In this document: positions 1 through 4,912 of the stretch, piece by piece
Numbering within the stretch: the stretch's first letter is position 1
Layout of the letters: every line of letters starts with the position of its first letter
Assembly: GCA_002084385.1 (NCBI GenBank)
Contig: NBLS01000041.1
Span: 1-6,238 of the forward strand
DNA from: Desulfobacteraceae bacterium 4572_19
GTDB lineage: Bacteria; Desulfobacterota; Desulfobacteria; Desulfobacterales; NBLS01
Length of the DNA: 6,238 nucleotides
Direction of reading: 5' to 3'
Notes under the pieces: generated by a model
What the model was told of the DNA's origin: nothing
Seen by the model: the letters and a program-made list of their open reading frames with translations, nothing else
The model's database searches: none
Translations under genes and position numbers: made by a program

Positions 1-43
1 CGCTAAAATACGTCATTATAAATTCCTTGTAGATTATTTTAAT

Positions 44-92
44 ATATTAGCAATTGTGTAACCGTTCACGAAAAATGAAAGTCTGCTAATAT
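44..92. repeat. 9-bp inverted repeat
   Basis: ATATTAGCA at 44-52 is the exact reverse complement of TGCTAATAT at 84-92, with 31 bases between. There is no T-tract directly after either arm, so it is not an obvious terminator. It lies just left of the insertion-sequence-like repeats and could be an operator or chance in A+T-rich DNA. Confidence 0.35.
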
Positions 93-104
93 GGCTTTTT
101 CAGG

Positions 105-155
105 TGTATATGTTAAATGAAAAGTATACCACCATATTAATTGAAAAGTATACCA
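105..155 (+). mobile_element. Possible solo end of an IS21-type insertion sequence
   Basis: The 14-mer TGAAAAGTATACCA occurs at 118-131 and again at 142-155, same orientation, 24 bp apart. Closely spaced direct copies of a motif of this kind just inside a TG...CA terminus are typical of IS21-family (istA/istB) ends. The orientation implies the element body would have extended to the right, but no transposase or IstB-like sequence follows, so at most a solo end remains. The outer boundary at 105 (a TG) is a guess. The family assignment rests on memory of the motif. A regulator binding two sites is the alternative. Confidence 0.4.
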
Positions 156-187
156 GTAAAAAAAATAAGTTATATTTTTTTAGCTGT

Positions 188-213
188 TTCATCCTTCTCC
201 AGAGAAGGATGAA
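188..213. repeat. 12-bp perfect hairpin
   Basis: TTCATCCTTCTC (188-199) pairs perfectly with GAGAAGGATGAA (202-213) across a 2-base loop (in practice 10-11 bp with a 4-base loop). On the + strand it is followed by GATTTTCATTTT, a poor interrupted T-tract, so it could be a weak terminator. Its right arm touches the first copy of the 48-bp tandem repeat. Confidence 0.5.
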
Positions 214-308
214 GATTTTCATTTTATCTCTTCACTTTTTTTCCAATTAATCGTTTCTTTAGATTTTCATTTTATCTCTTCACTTTTTTTCCAATTAATC
301 GTTTCTTT
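213..308. repeat. Perfect 48-bp tandem duplication (two copies)
   Basis: Bases 213-260 and 261-308 are identical over all 48 positions, including a T7 run in each, and they abut with no spacer. The unit is pyrimidine-rich (AGATTTTCATTTTATCTCTT...). Identity at every base in unconstrained DNA suggests a recent duplication, for example by slippage or unequal recombination. It is not a CRISPR array, as there are no spacers. Confidence 0.9.
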
Positions 309-450
309 AATTCTATATGAATTGCCGTTCATGTTTATCATGTAAGCTTTATAGGTTAATGGTTAGAGAACAGGTGTAAATTAATTATAAAATATAATTT
401 TGAAAAAATATTCGTAATTATATCATGTAGTTGTAACTTTAATTTTTAAA

Positions 451-485
451 ACACAAAAAGCTCACCTTTCTAAGAAAAGTAAGCT
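451..485 (-). terminator. Intrinsic terminator reading leftward, no gene in front of it
   Basis: On the minus strand the arm AGCTTACTTTTC (complement of 474-485) pairs with GAAAGGTGAGCT (complement of 459-470) over 12 positions, ten Watson-Crick and two G-T, with a 3-base TTA loop. It is followed by TTTTTGTG (complement of 452-459). The two positions that pair as G-T on the minus strand are C-A mismatches on the + strand, so the direction is clear. No minus-strand gene to the right could use it before the tRNA at 1471-1547. It is either left over from a deleted gene or serves read-through from that tRNA. Confidence 0.6.
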
Positions 486-747
486 CGGGGAAAATTGAAT
501 TTTTTTTACTGGGACTTCAGTGCAGTGGGTGCAAGCTATAAAAATTTTATTTTAAAGTCAAGGATTATTTTTTATTTATTATCGGGGTCAATGTATTTGA
601 CAATCAATGATTAAATGCCTCCGAGGTAATTTCATCCAAAATAGCTATCTTCCCCAAAAAATAAAATATATCTGTCTTTTGATCTTGATATCCTGTATCT
701 ATATGGCTACACTGCGTTATGATATATGAACTGCGAAGCACAAAACA

Positions 748-915
748 ATCAGTGGTAACCTTTTTGAACTTCGTATGTTCTTTGGTCCTGGATTTTGTGT
801 ATATTACACCATCCAAGGACGTGAGATTGTTTTCCTTCTTGCCTGAGGCGATAAATCGAGTCAAAAAAAAGATATTACTAAAGCAAAAGAACTTTTGAAA
901 CAATTGGAGGTTTAA
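748..915 (+). pseudogene. Decayed HigB/HI1419-type toxin, C-terminal remnant
   Basis: In the frame ending at the TAA at 913-915 the translation resembles the C-terminal half of HI1419/HigB-like (RelE-superfamily) toxins: ISGNLFELR, FGPGF-VYYT, IVFLLA, then GDKSSQKKDITKAKELLKQL. Intact relatives are mRNA-cleaving toxins of about 100 residues. Two lesions are visible. An in-frame TGA at 844-846 falls where the family has a second Gly (LLAGGDKS), so GGA to TGA is likely. A TGT Cys at 796-798 replaces the Arg usual in GPG-[YF]-R-V-Y. Upstream the same frame has another TGA (727-729) and I could not find the N-terminal half in any frame, so that part is lost or too eroded. The gene must be dead as a toxin. 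It directly precedes the antitoxin, with 3 bases between its stop and the next ATG. Confidence 0.75.
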
Positions 916-918
916 CTG

Positions 919-1191
919 ATGTCCCTTAAAACAAAACCTTTTGATGTGGCTGAACATCTGGAAACTCAGGAAGATATTAAAATATTCCTTCAAGATGCCA
1001 CTGAAGGAACGCCAGAAGAGTTTGTTCACGCACTGAATACTGTTGCCCGTGCAATGGGCATGACCGAAGTGGCCAAAAAAGCAGGAGTTACCCGATCCAG
1101 TCTGTACAAGTCCTTGGCAGACGGGGGGAAACCCCGATTTGCCACTATCAGCAAGGTCAGCGAAGCACTTGGCTGTCAACTGGTTATCTGA
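919..1191 (+). CDS. Orphan HI1420/HigA-type antitoxin, helix-turn-helix
   Basis: A 90-residue protein matching the downstream partner of HI1419/HI1420 toxin-antitoxin pairs, a family of putative addiction-module antidotes. The C-terminal part is a lambda-repressor-like helix-turn-helix (about residues 45-88), seen as MTEVAKKAGVTRSSLYKSL, then GKPRFATISKVSEALG. The N-terminal part (DVAEHLETQEDIKIFLQDA) is the usual segment of this family. Length is normal and the frame is intact. ATG 919 has a good Shine-Dalgarno GGAGG at 906-910, 8 bases upstream and inside the toxin remnant. By hand count G+C is roughly half, clearly higher than the flanking DNA and the clp genes, which suggests horizontal acquisition. 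With the toxin broken it has no cognate target here. It may persist as an autorepressor, protect against a related toxin elsewhere, or simply await decay. Confidence 0.85.
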   Translation: MSLKTKPFDVAEHLETQEDIKIFLQDATEGTPEEFVHALNTVARAMGMTEVAKKAGVTRSSLYKSLADGGKPRFATISKVSEALGCQLVI

Positions 1192-1255
1192 CACACCTGA
1201 ATCTGCTTTAAAAGGAATTCGAAATATAGTTACTGATGTAATAATAAGGATATGA

Positions 1256-1492
1256 AAAACAGTAAAGAAACAATTCCTAAACCCATACATCAAGAATTAC
1301 AGTGGAAAATTTAATTGGTGGAAATGTGCTTGTAAAAGTTTGGGAATTGAAGACTTAGACCTGTACGGCGGAACAAGACACACAACCTCAACAGAAATTG
1401 CAAGAGCGGGAGGAACAGACAACGCAAAAAAAGCAAGTGGACATGAAACAAATAAAATATTGCCTTTTTATGGTCGGGGCAAGAGGATTTGA
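1256..1492 (+). pseudogene. Tyrosine recombinase (integrase) C-terminal fragment
   Basis: The translation from 1256 to the TGA at 1490-1492 carries the end of a phage/island integrase catalytic domain: WWKCACKSLGIEDLDLYG, then GTRHTTSTEIARAGG, then [11 protein letters not shown]. Visible catalytic features are the second Arg (TRH, Arg codon 1376-1378), the GH motif (His codon 1442-1444) and a Tyr nine residues after that His (TAT 1469-1471), the spacing expected of the nucleophile. The first catalytic Arg and the whole N-terminal DNA-binding half are missing. The frame is closed by TGA at 1253-1255 and there is no start codon, so this is a truncated relic. Its last codons read antisense through the 3' end of tRNA-Pro, where integrases of this type usually insert their elements. 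Confidence 0.8.
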
Positions 1493-1547
1493 ACCTCCGA
1501 CATCCTGCTCCCAAAGCAGGCGCGCTACCAGGCTGCGCTATGCCCCG
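1471..1547 (-). tRNA. tRNA-Pro (anticodon UGG)
   Basis: A full 77-base cloverleaf with encoded CCA. The acceptor stem CGGGGCA (complement of 1541-1547) pairs with TGCCCCG (complement of 1475-1481), followed by discriminator A and CCA (1471-1474). The D stem is GCGC/GCGC around AGCCTGGTA. The anticodon stem is CCTGC/GCAGG with loop TTTGGGA, giving anticodon TGG (complement of 1511-1513). The T arm is GGAGG-TTCAAAT-CCTCT with one G-T pair. UGG is the wobble-reading proline tRNA, so the gene is probably essential or nearly so. A possible -10 box TATGAT lies at 1587-1592 (minus), without a convincing -35. The 3' end abuts the integrase relic, consistent with use as an attachment site that restored the tRNA on insertion. 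Confidence 0.97.
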
Positions 1548-1592
1548 AATAAATGAACTTGCTTCGTGTATGTGCTATAAAAAAATATCATA

Positions 1593-1726
1593 CAGATAAT
1601 TTCACTTCGTTGTAAGCTTATTGCAGTATTTCAATACAGCTTCTCGCTACACCTTGTGCCAAATCTTGAAATTTGGTAATTATCTGAAAGTCTATACATG
1701 GTATTTCACATAACTCATCCATGTAT
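1593..1726. repeat. Cluster of nested inverted repeats in the tRNA-amidase spacer
   Basis: The 245-base spacer 1548-1792 has no gene but several palindromes. CAGATAATT (1593-1601) is the exact complement of AATTATCTG (1678-1686). Inside it lie GTATT-TC-AATAC (1626-1637) and CCAAAT-CTTGAA-ATTTGG (1659-1676). A separate pair, ATACATGG (1694-1701) and CCATGTAT (1719-1726), follows immediately. Folded, the first set would form a three-way or multi-hairpin structure. No strong T-tract makes it a clear terminator for the amidase. It could be attachment-site arms, the end of a small mobile element, or a structured RNA; I cannot tell which. Confidence 0.45.
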
Positions 1727-1792
1727 TTTGACCAATTGAAACGGCTTCTAACATGCCTTTTTACACAATGCAAGAGTTAATTAATGTTTTTT

Positions 1793-2575
1793 TTATTTTT
1801 CTGAAAAAAATTGTTTTATCCCATTTGCAATTTTATCAGCACACTTTGAAAGATTGTCTTGTGTGGTATATTCCTTTTCATCTGACGGATTTGTAATGTA
1901 AAAAGGTTCAATAATAACAGCCGGCATATTTGCACCGGTTAATACAAGAAGGGACGCACTTTCAACAACAGCACCATGATTATTTTTTTTATCACTAACG
2001 AGATTTTCCAAAATTAAATTTGCAAGATTTTGTGATTTTTTTTTGTATTTTATTTGAATATCATCCCATGGTATCATCTCTTTATCATCAGCCATTGTAT
2101 ATTGTAGTGAATTTGAAAGATAAGATAAATGTGCACTTTGCGAAGTTTCATTACTATGATAAAAAATAAAAGTGCCATTTATTCTCCGAAGAAAACTCCC
2201 TCCAAGGTGAAGCCCGATAAAAATATCTCCCTTATTACTATTTGCTATGGCGGTTCTTTCCAAGAGATTAAGGGAGTAATCGCCTGTTCTTGTAAAAATA
2301 ATTTTATAGTGGGCAGAAAGTTTTTCCCCAAGGATATTGGCAAGGGCAAGAGTAACTGTTTTTTCTTTTGTTCCATCAGAACCTACTGCCCCATAATCTT
2401 GCCCACCGTGTCCGGGATCAATGATAATAACCTTTTGCGGTATTTTTTTAAATCTTGTAACATCTTGTCCGAATGAAGATGTATAAAAACAAAAGAGTAA
2501 TAAAAATATTATTGAAAACACCTTTGTAAAACACCAATTAACAGTTTTTTTTTGTTTTTTTTTATATAATAGCAA
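1793..2575 (-). CDS. N-acetylmuramoyl-L-alanine amidase (AmiC-type, Amidase_3), exported
   Basis: A zinc-dependent peptidoglycan amidase that cuts the bond between N-acetylmuramic acid and L-Ala of the stem peptide, acting in the periplasm during cell separation or wall remodelling. Of 260 residues, 1-37 form a signal peptide: a Lys-rich start, hydrophobic FSIIFLLLFCFYTS, and probable cleavage after SFG. The Amidase_3 domain covers about 47-257. Visible family residues are H56 in DPGHGG, E71 in KEK, H123 in GLHLGG and E223 in VIIEPF, matching the zinc ligands and catalytic Glu of the AmiA/B/C fold. There is no AMIN or SPOR domain, so it is a short form. The start is TTG: an in-frame TGA lies at 2585-2587 and the next Met is residue 151, so TTG 2573-2575 is the only plausible start. 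Two A9 runs separated by C encode the KKKQKK stretch. It is divergent from tig with no operon partner in view. Confidence 0.9.
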   Translation of the reverse strand: MLLYKKKQKKTVNWCFTKVFSIIFLLLFCFYTSSFGQDVTRFKKIPQKVIIIDPGHGGQDYGAVGSDGTKEKTVTLALANILGEKLSAHYKIIFTRTGDYSLNLLERTAIANSNKGDIFIGLHLGGSFLRRINGTFIFYHSNETSQSAHLSYLSNSLQYTMADDKEMIPWDDIQIKYKKKSQNLANLILENLVSDKKNNHGAVVESASLLVLTGANMPAVIIEPFYITNPSDEKEYTTQDNLSKCADKIANGIKQFFSEK

Positions 2576-2581
2576 ATTCTT

Positions 2582-2586
2582 TCCTC
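2582..2586 (-). promoter_or_regulatory. Shine-Dalgarno deciding the TTG start of the amidase
   Basis: GAGGA on the minus strand (complement of 2582-2586) lies 6 bases before the TTG at 2573-2575, a normal spacing. It overlaps the in-frame TGA just upstream, which excludes any longer form. Confidence 0.65.
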
Positions 2587-2593
2587 AAATTTC

Positions 2594-2622
2594 TTGACAC
2601 ATAAATACTTTGCTATTAAGTT
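2594..2622 (+). promoter_or_regulatory. Candidate promoter for the tig-clpP-clpX operon
   Basis: A perfect -35 hexamer TTGACA sits at 2594-2599. The best -10 candidates are TATTAA at 2614-2619, with an extended TG-C just before it but only 14 bases spacing, or TAAGTT at 2617-2622 with ideal 17-base spacing but a weak match. Either would give a leader of about 130-140 bases before the tig ATG. I saw no heat-shock sigma-32-like box. Confidence 0.35.
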
Positions 2623-2761
2623 TACCAGATATTATTGGTAAATCAAGTACTATTAACAATGTCTGATAGAAGATTTGCTTTTTTCGGGCATTACTAAAAC
2701 AACCTGCAACCTTCATTAGGCTTTTTGCTCTTGAAGCGTAAGGGGTAATGAAAGGAGTACA

Positions 2762-4174
2762 ATGCAAGTTACTGTTGAAGATGTAAACACAGTTAAAAAG
2801 ATTTTACACATTGAAGTGCCGAAAAAAGATGTTGCGAAAGCATTTGATAAGGCTTATCAGGAATTAAGAAAGACCTCCAAGCTAAGAGGATTTCGCCCTG
2901 GCAAAGCACCAAGAAAGGTTTTAGAAGGCATGTTTCACAAAGATGTTCATCAGGATGTTCTTTCTAAGTTAGTTCAAACATCTTTTGCTGATGCTCTTAA
3001 AGAGCTCAAGTTGATAAACGCAATAGGTGAGCCGAAAATTAATCCTCCCATGGTGGATCCTGATGACGCATATAAGTATGATGCAACAATCGAATTAAAG
3101 CCGGATATTGAAGATATTGACTTTAAGGGGATTGAAATTACAAAAAATATTTATACATTGTCAGATGACATGGTTGACGGACAACTGGAGATGTTAAGAA
3201 AACAGTTTGCCAAAAAGGAGTTGATAGAAGAGGCCAGACCTATTCAGAATGAAGATTTTATACTGATTGATATTGAAGGCTTTATAGATGGAAAGCCATA
3301 TGACAAAACACCTTTTTCGAAAAATTTTACAATGCAAATAGGAAGAGGTGTAATTTCTAAAAATTTTGACGAAGAGATGATAGGGATGGAAGTTGGTGAT
3401 GAAAAAGAAATATTGGTAGATTACCCTGCATTTAATTCAGATGGTACTCCAAGTAATGATCCTAATTTTAATGTAAATATGGATCTTGCCGGGAATAAAA
3501 TAGTTTACAAGGTAAAATTAAATGAAATCCGATATGAAATTTTACCTGACCTTGATGATGAATTTGCAAAAAAATTAGGACAGTATGAAAGTCTTGACAC
3601 TCTTAAACAAGCAATCCTTGATAATTTAAAACAAGGATTTGATAGGAGAACAGAACAGGAACTTGCCGAGCAAATATATGTTAAGCTTTTTAAAGATGCT
3701 GATTTTGAACTTCCGGAAATGATGGTTAAATATGAATTTGAATCTATACTTGCTGAAGCGGAACAATCACTGAAATCAAGCGATAAAACTCTGGAACAAG
3801 CCGGATATACAAAAGAAACACTTACTCGTATGTACTGGCCCCTTGCAGAAAATCAAGTACGTCGTCATCTTATTCTTGATAAAATAGCCAATCAGGAAGA
3901 ACTTTTGATATCTGATGAAGAACTTGAAGACGGTTTTAAAAATATGGCAAAGTCAATTAATCAGTCAGTGGAAATGGTAAAACAGTTTTATTCCGGCGGA
4001 GAGGAGAAAATTCTTGGTTTTAAACAAACTCTGCGTGAGCAAAAAGCATTTAACCTCGTCCTTGAAAGCAGTAAAATAACGGAGGTTCAAGCAAATGATA
4101 AAACTGCTTCTGATAAAGACGACGCAAAAACTCAATCTGAAGAAAAAGCAGTTGCAAATGAAGATTTAACATAG
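2762..4174 (+). CDS. tig: Trigger factor, ribosome-associated chaperone and prolyl isomerase
   Basis: Trigger factor docks at the ribosomal exit tunnel, shields nascent chains and carries FKBP-type peptidyl-prolyl isomerase activity. The protein has 470 residues, slightly longer than the common 430-450. The N-terminal ribosome-binding domain (about 1-145) has the signature GFRPGKAP at 43-50. The FKBP-like domain is about 160-255 (EDFILIDIEGFIDG, then MQIGRGVISKNFDEEMIGM). The C-terminal helical chaperone arms run about 262-440. Two additions stand out: an Asn/Asp/Ser/Pro-rich loop at about 224-240 in the FKBP domain, and a charged low-complexity tail at about 441-470 (Lys, Asp, Glu, Ala). ATG 2762 has AAAGGAG at 2751-2757, 4 bases upstream, close but usable. 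It is first in the cluster, with clpP 117 bases downstream, the usual bacterial arrangement. Frame and key motifs are intact. Confidence 0.97.
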   Translation: MQVTVEDVNTVKKILHIEVPKKDVAKAFDKAYQELRKTSKLRGFRPGKAPRKVLEGMFHKDVHQDVLSKLVQTSFADALKELKLINAIGEPKINPPMVDPDDAYKYDATIELKPDIEDIDFKGIEITKNIYTLSDDMVDGQLEMLRKQFAKKELIEEARPIQNEDFILIDIEGFIDGKPYDKTPFSKNFTMQIGRGVISKNFDEEMIGMEVGDEKEILVDYPAFNSDGTPSNDPNFNVNMDLAGNKIVYKVKLNEIRYEILPDLDDEFAKKLGQYESLDTLKQAILDNLKQGFDRRTEQELAEQIYVKLFKDADFELPEMMVKYEFESILAEAEQSLKSSDKTLEQAGYTKETLTRMYWPLAENQVRRHLILDKIANQEELLISDEELEDGFKNMAKSINQSVEMVKQFYSGGEEKILGFKQTLREQKAFNLVLESSKITEVQANDKTASDKDDAKTQSEEKAVANEDLT

Positions 4175-4194
4175 TGTAAACGTATCAATTTTAT

Positions 4195-4234
4195 ATGAAA
4201 GTCTAACGCCGTGTTATAAAGACTTTCATTTTTT
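4195..4234 (+). terminator. Intrinsic terminator-like hairpin between tig and clpP
   Basis: ATGAAAGTCT (4195-4204) pairs perfectly with AGACTTTCAT (4220-4229), and a T6 run covers 4229-4234. The 15-base interior can add AAC/GTT (4205-4207 / 4213-4215). The stem is A+T-rich, so termination may be partial. It would lower clp expression from the tig promoter and suggests that clpP-clpX also has its own promoter in 4235-4280, where I find no strong -35/-10 pair. Confidence 0.65.
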
Positions 4235-4291
4235 GTTGTGGCATATTATCCGCCATGACAAGTTATATAGAACCTTAAAAAGGAGAAAGTT

Positions 4292-4912
4292 ATGCCCTTA
4301 GTACCAATGGTTGTTGAACAGAGTGGAAGAGGTGAGCGTGCATATGATATTTATTCAAGGCTTCTTAAAGACAGAATAATATTTCTTGGCACGGCTATAG
4401 ATGATGATGTTGCTAACCTTCTTGTGGCACAGTTTCTCTTTCTTGAATCAGAAGATCCCGATAAGGATATTAATTTTTATATTAACTCCCCGGGCGGTGT
4501 GGTTACTGCCGGATTGGCTGTTTATGATACCATGCTATATATCAAACCGGATATTACAACTGTCTGTATAGGGCAAGCTGCCAGTATGGGTGCACTACTT
4601 CTTACTGCCGGTGCAAAAAATAAACGTTATGCTCTTCCCCATGCACGTATTATGATTCATCAGCCGTTAGGTGGAGCACAAGGACAGGCATCAGATATTA
4701 AGATTCAAGCTAATGAAATTCTTAGAATGAGAGATACTTTAAATAAAATTCTTGTTAAACATACCGGTAAAAAACTTAAGTTAATACAAAATGATACCGA
4801 CAGAGATTTTTTTATGTCTGCCTTAGATGCAAAAAAATATGGGCTTATCGATCATGTTGTGGACAGTAGAGATGAGCTTGATAAAATTATTAAAATCAAG
4901 GAGAAGAAATAG
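4292..4912 (+). CDS. clpP: ATP-dependent Clp protease proteolytic subunit ClpP
   Basis: Serine protease subunit that assembles into a double heptameric barrel and degrades proteins fed by ClpX or ClpA-type unfoldases. At 206 residues it is normal length. The catalytic triad is visible: S98 in GQAASMGA, H123 in MIHQPLGG, D172 in TDRDFF. The N-terminal [21 protein letters not shown] is typical of the family, and the short stretch before it may be a propeptide. INSPGG (64-69) is the conserved oxyanion-region motif. The ATG has Shine-Dalgarno AGGAG at 4281-4285, 6 bases upstream. The TAG stop (4910-4912) is followed directly by the clpX ATG, so the two are almost surely co-transcribed and translationally coupled. 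Confidence 0.98.
   Translation: MPLVPMVVEQSGRGERAYDIYSRLLKDRIIFLGTAIDDDVANLLVAQFLFLESEDPDKDINFYINSPGGVVTAGLAVYDTMLYIKPDITTVCIGQAASMGALLLTAGAKNKRYALPHARIMIHQPLGGAQGQASDIKIQANEILRMRDTLNKILVKHTGKKLKLIQNDTDRDFFMSALDAKKYGLIDHVVDSRDELDKIIKIKEKK

Larger units (their letters stand above)
1..747. other. A+T-rich non-coding stretch with mobile-element debris
   Basis: No reading frame on either strand looks like a protein here. The composition is strongly A+T-rich with many homopolymer T and A runs. What it holds is listed separately: a 9-bp inverted repeat (44-52 / 84-92), two 14-bp direct repeats resembling an insertion-sequence end (118-155), a 12-bp hairpin (188-213), a perfect 48-bp tandem duplication (213-308), and a minus-strand terminator (451-485). 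Between 311 and 450 and between 486 and 747 I see nothing I can name, apart from a short palindrome GTCAA/TTGAC at 587-601. It reads as a graveyard of past insertions rather than a functional locus. Confidence 0.7.

Noticed and set aside
75..84. ATGAAAGTCT at 75-84 repeated at 4195-4204, with a partial copy near 1686
   Set aside because: A 10-base A+T-rich match without shared flanks or common context is most likely chance.
213..308. CRISPR array
   Set aside because: Only two directly abutting copies with no spacers and no cas genes.
844..846. TGA in the toxin read as selenocysteine
   Set aside because: The position normally holds Gly, no selenocysteine-insertion hairpin is evident downstream, and other decay is present (Arg to Cys, lost N-terminus).
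604..1293. Long open frame on the minus strand (229 codons) opposite the antitoxin and toxin remnant
   Set aside because: It is antisense to two recognisable families, its translation is Phe/Cys/Ser-rich with no family look, and it has no convincing ribosome site.
1311..1514. Minus-strand open frame of 67 codons overlapping tRNA-Pro
   Set aside because: It starts inside the tRNA gene and is antisense to the integrase relic; composition is Leu/Phe/Arg-rich shadow sequence.
2129..2476. Plus-strand open frame of 115 codons
   Set aside because: It lies wholly antisense within the amidase, which has clear family motifs; the translation shows no domain.
2748..2786. Twelve-codon open frame overlapping the tig start as a leader peptide
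   Set aside because: Its ATG is only 2 bases from the nearest purine-rich stretch and it lacks regulatory residues or an attenuator hairpin.
4195..4234. Integron attC site, because of GTCTAAC followed by GTT in the hairpin
   Set aside because: The second core does not fit GTTRRRY, the arms are the wrong length, and a T6 tract makes a terminator the simpler reading.
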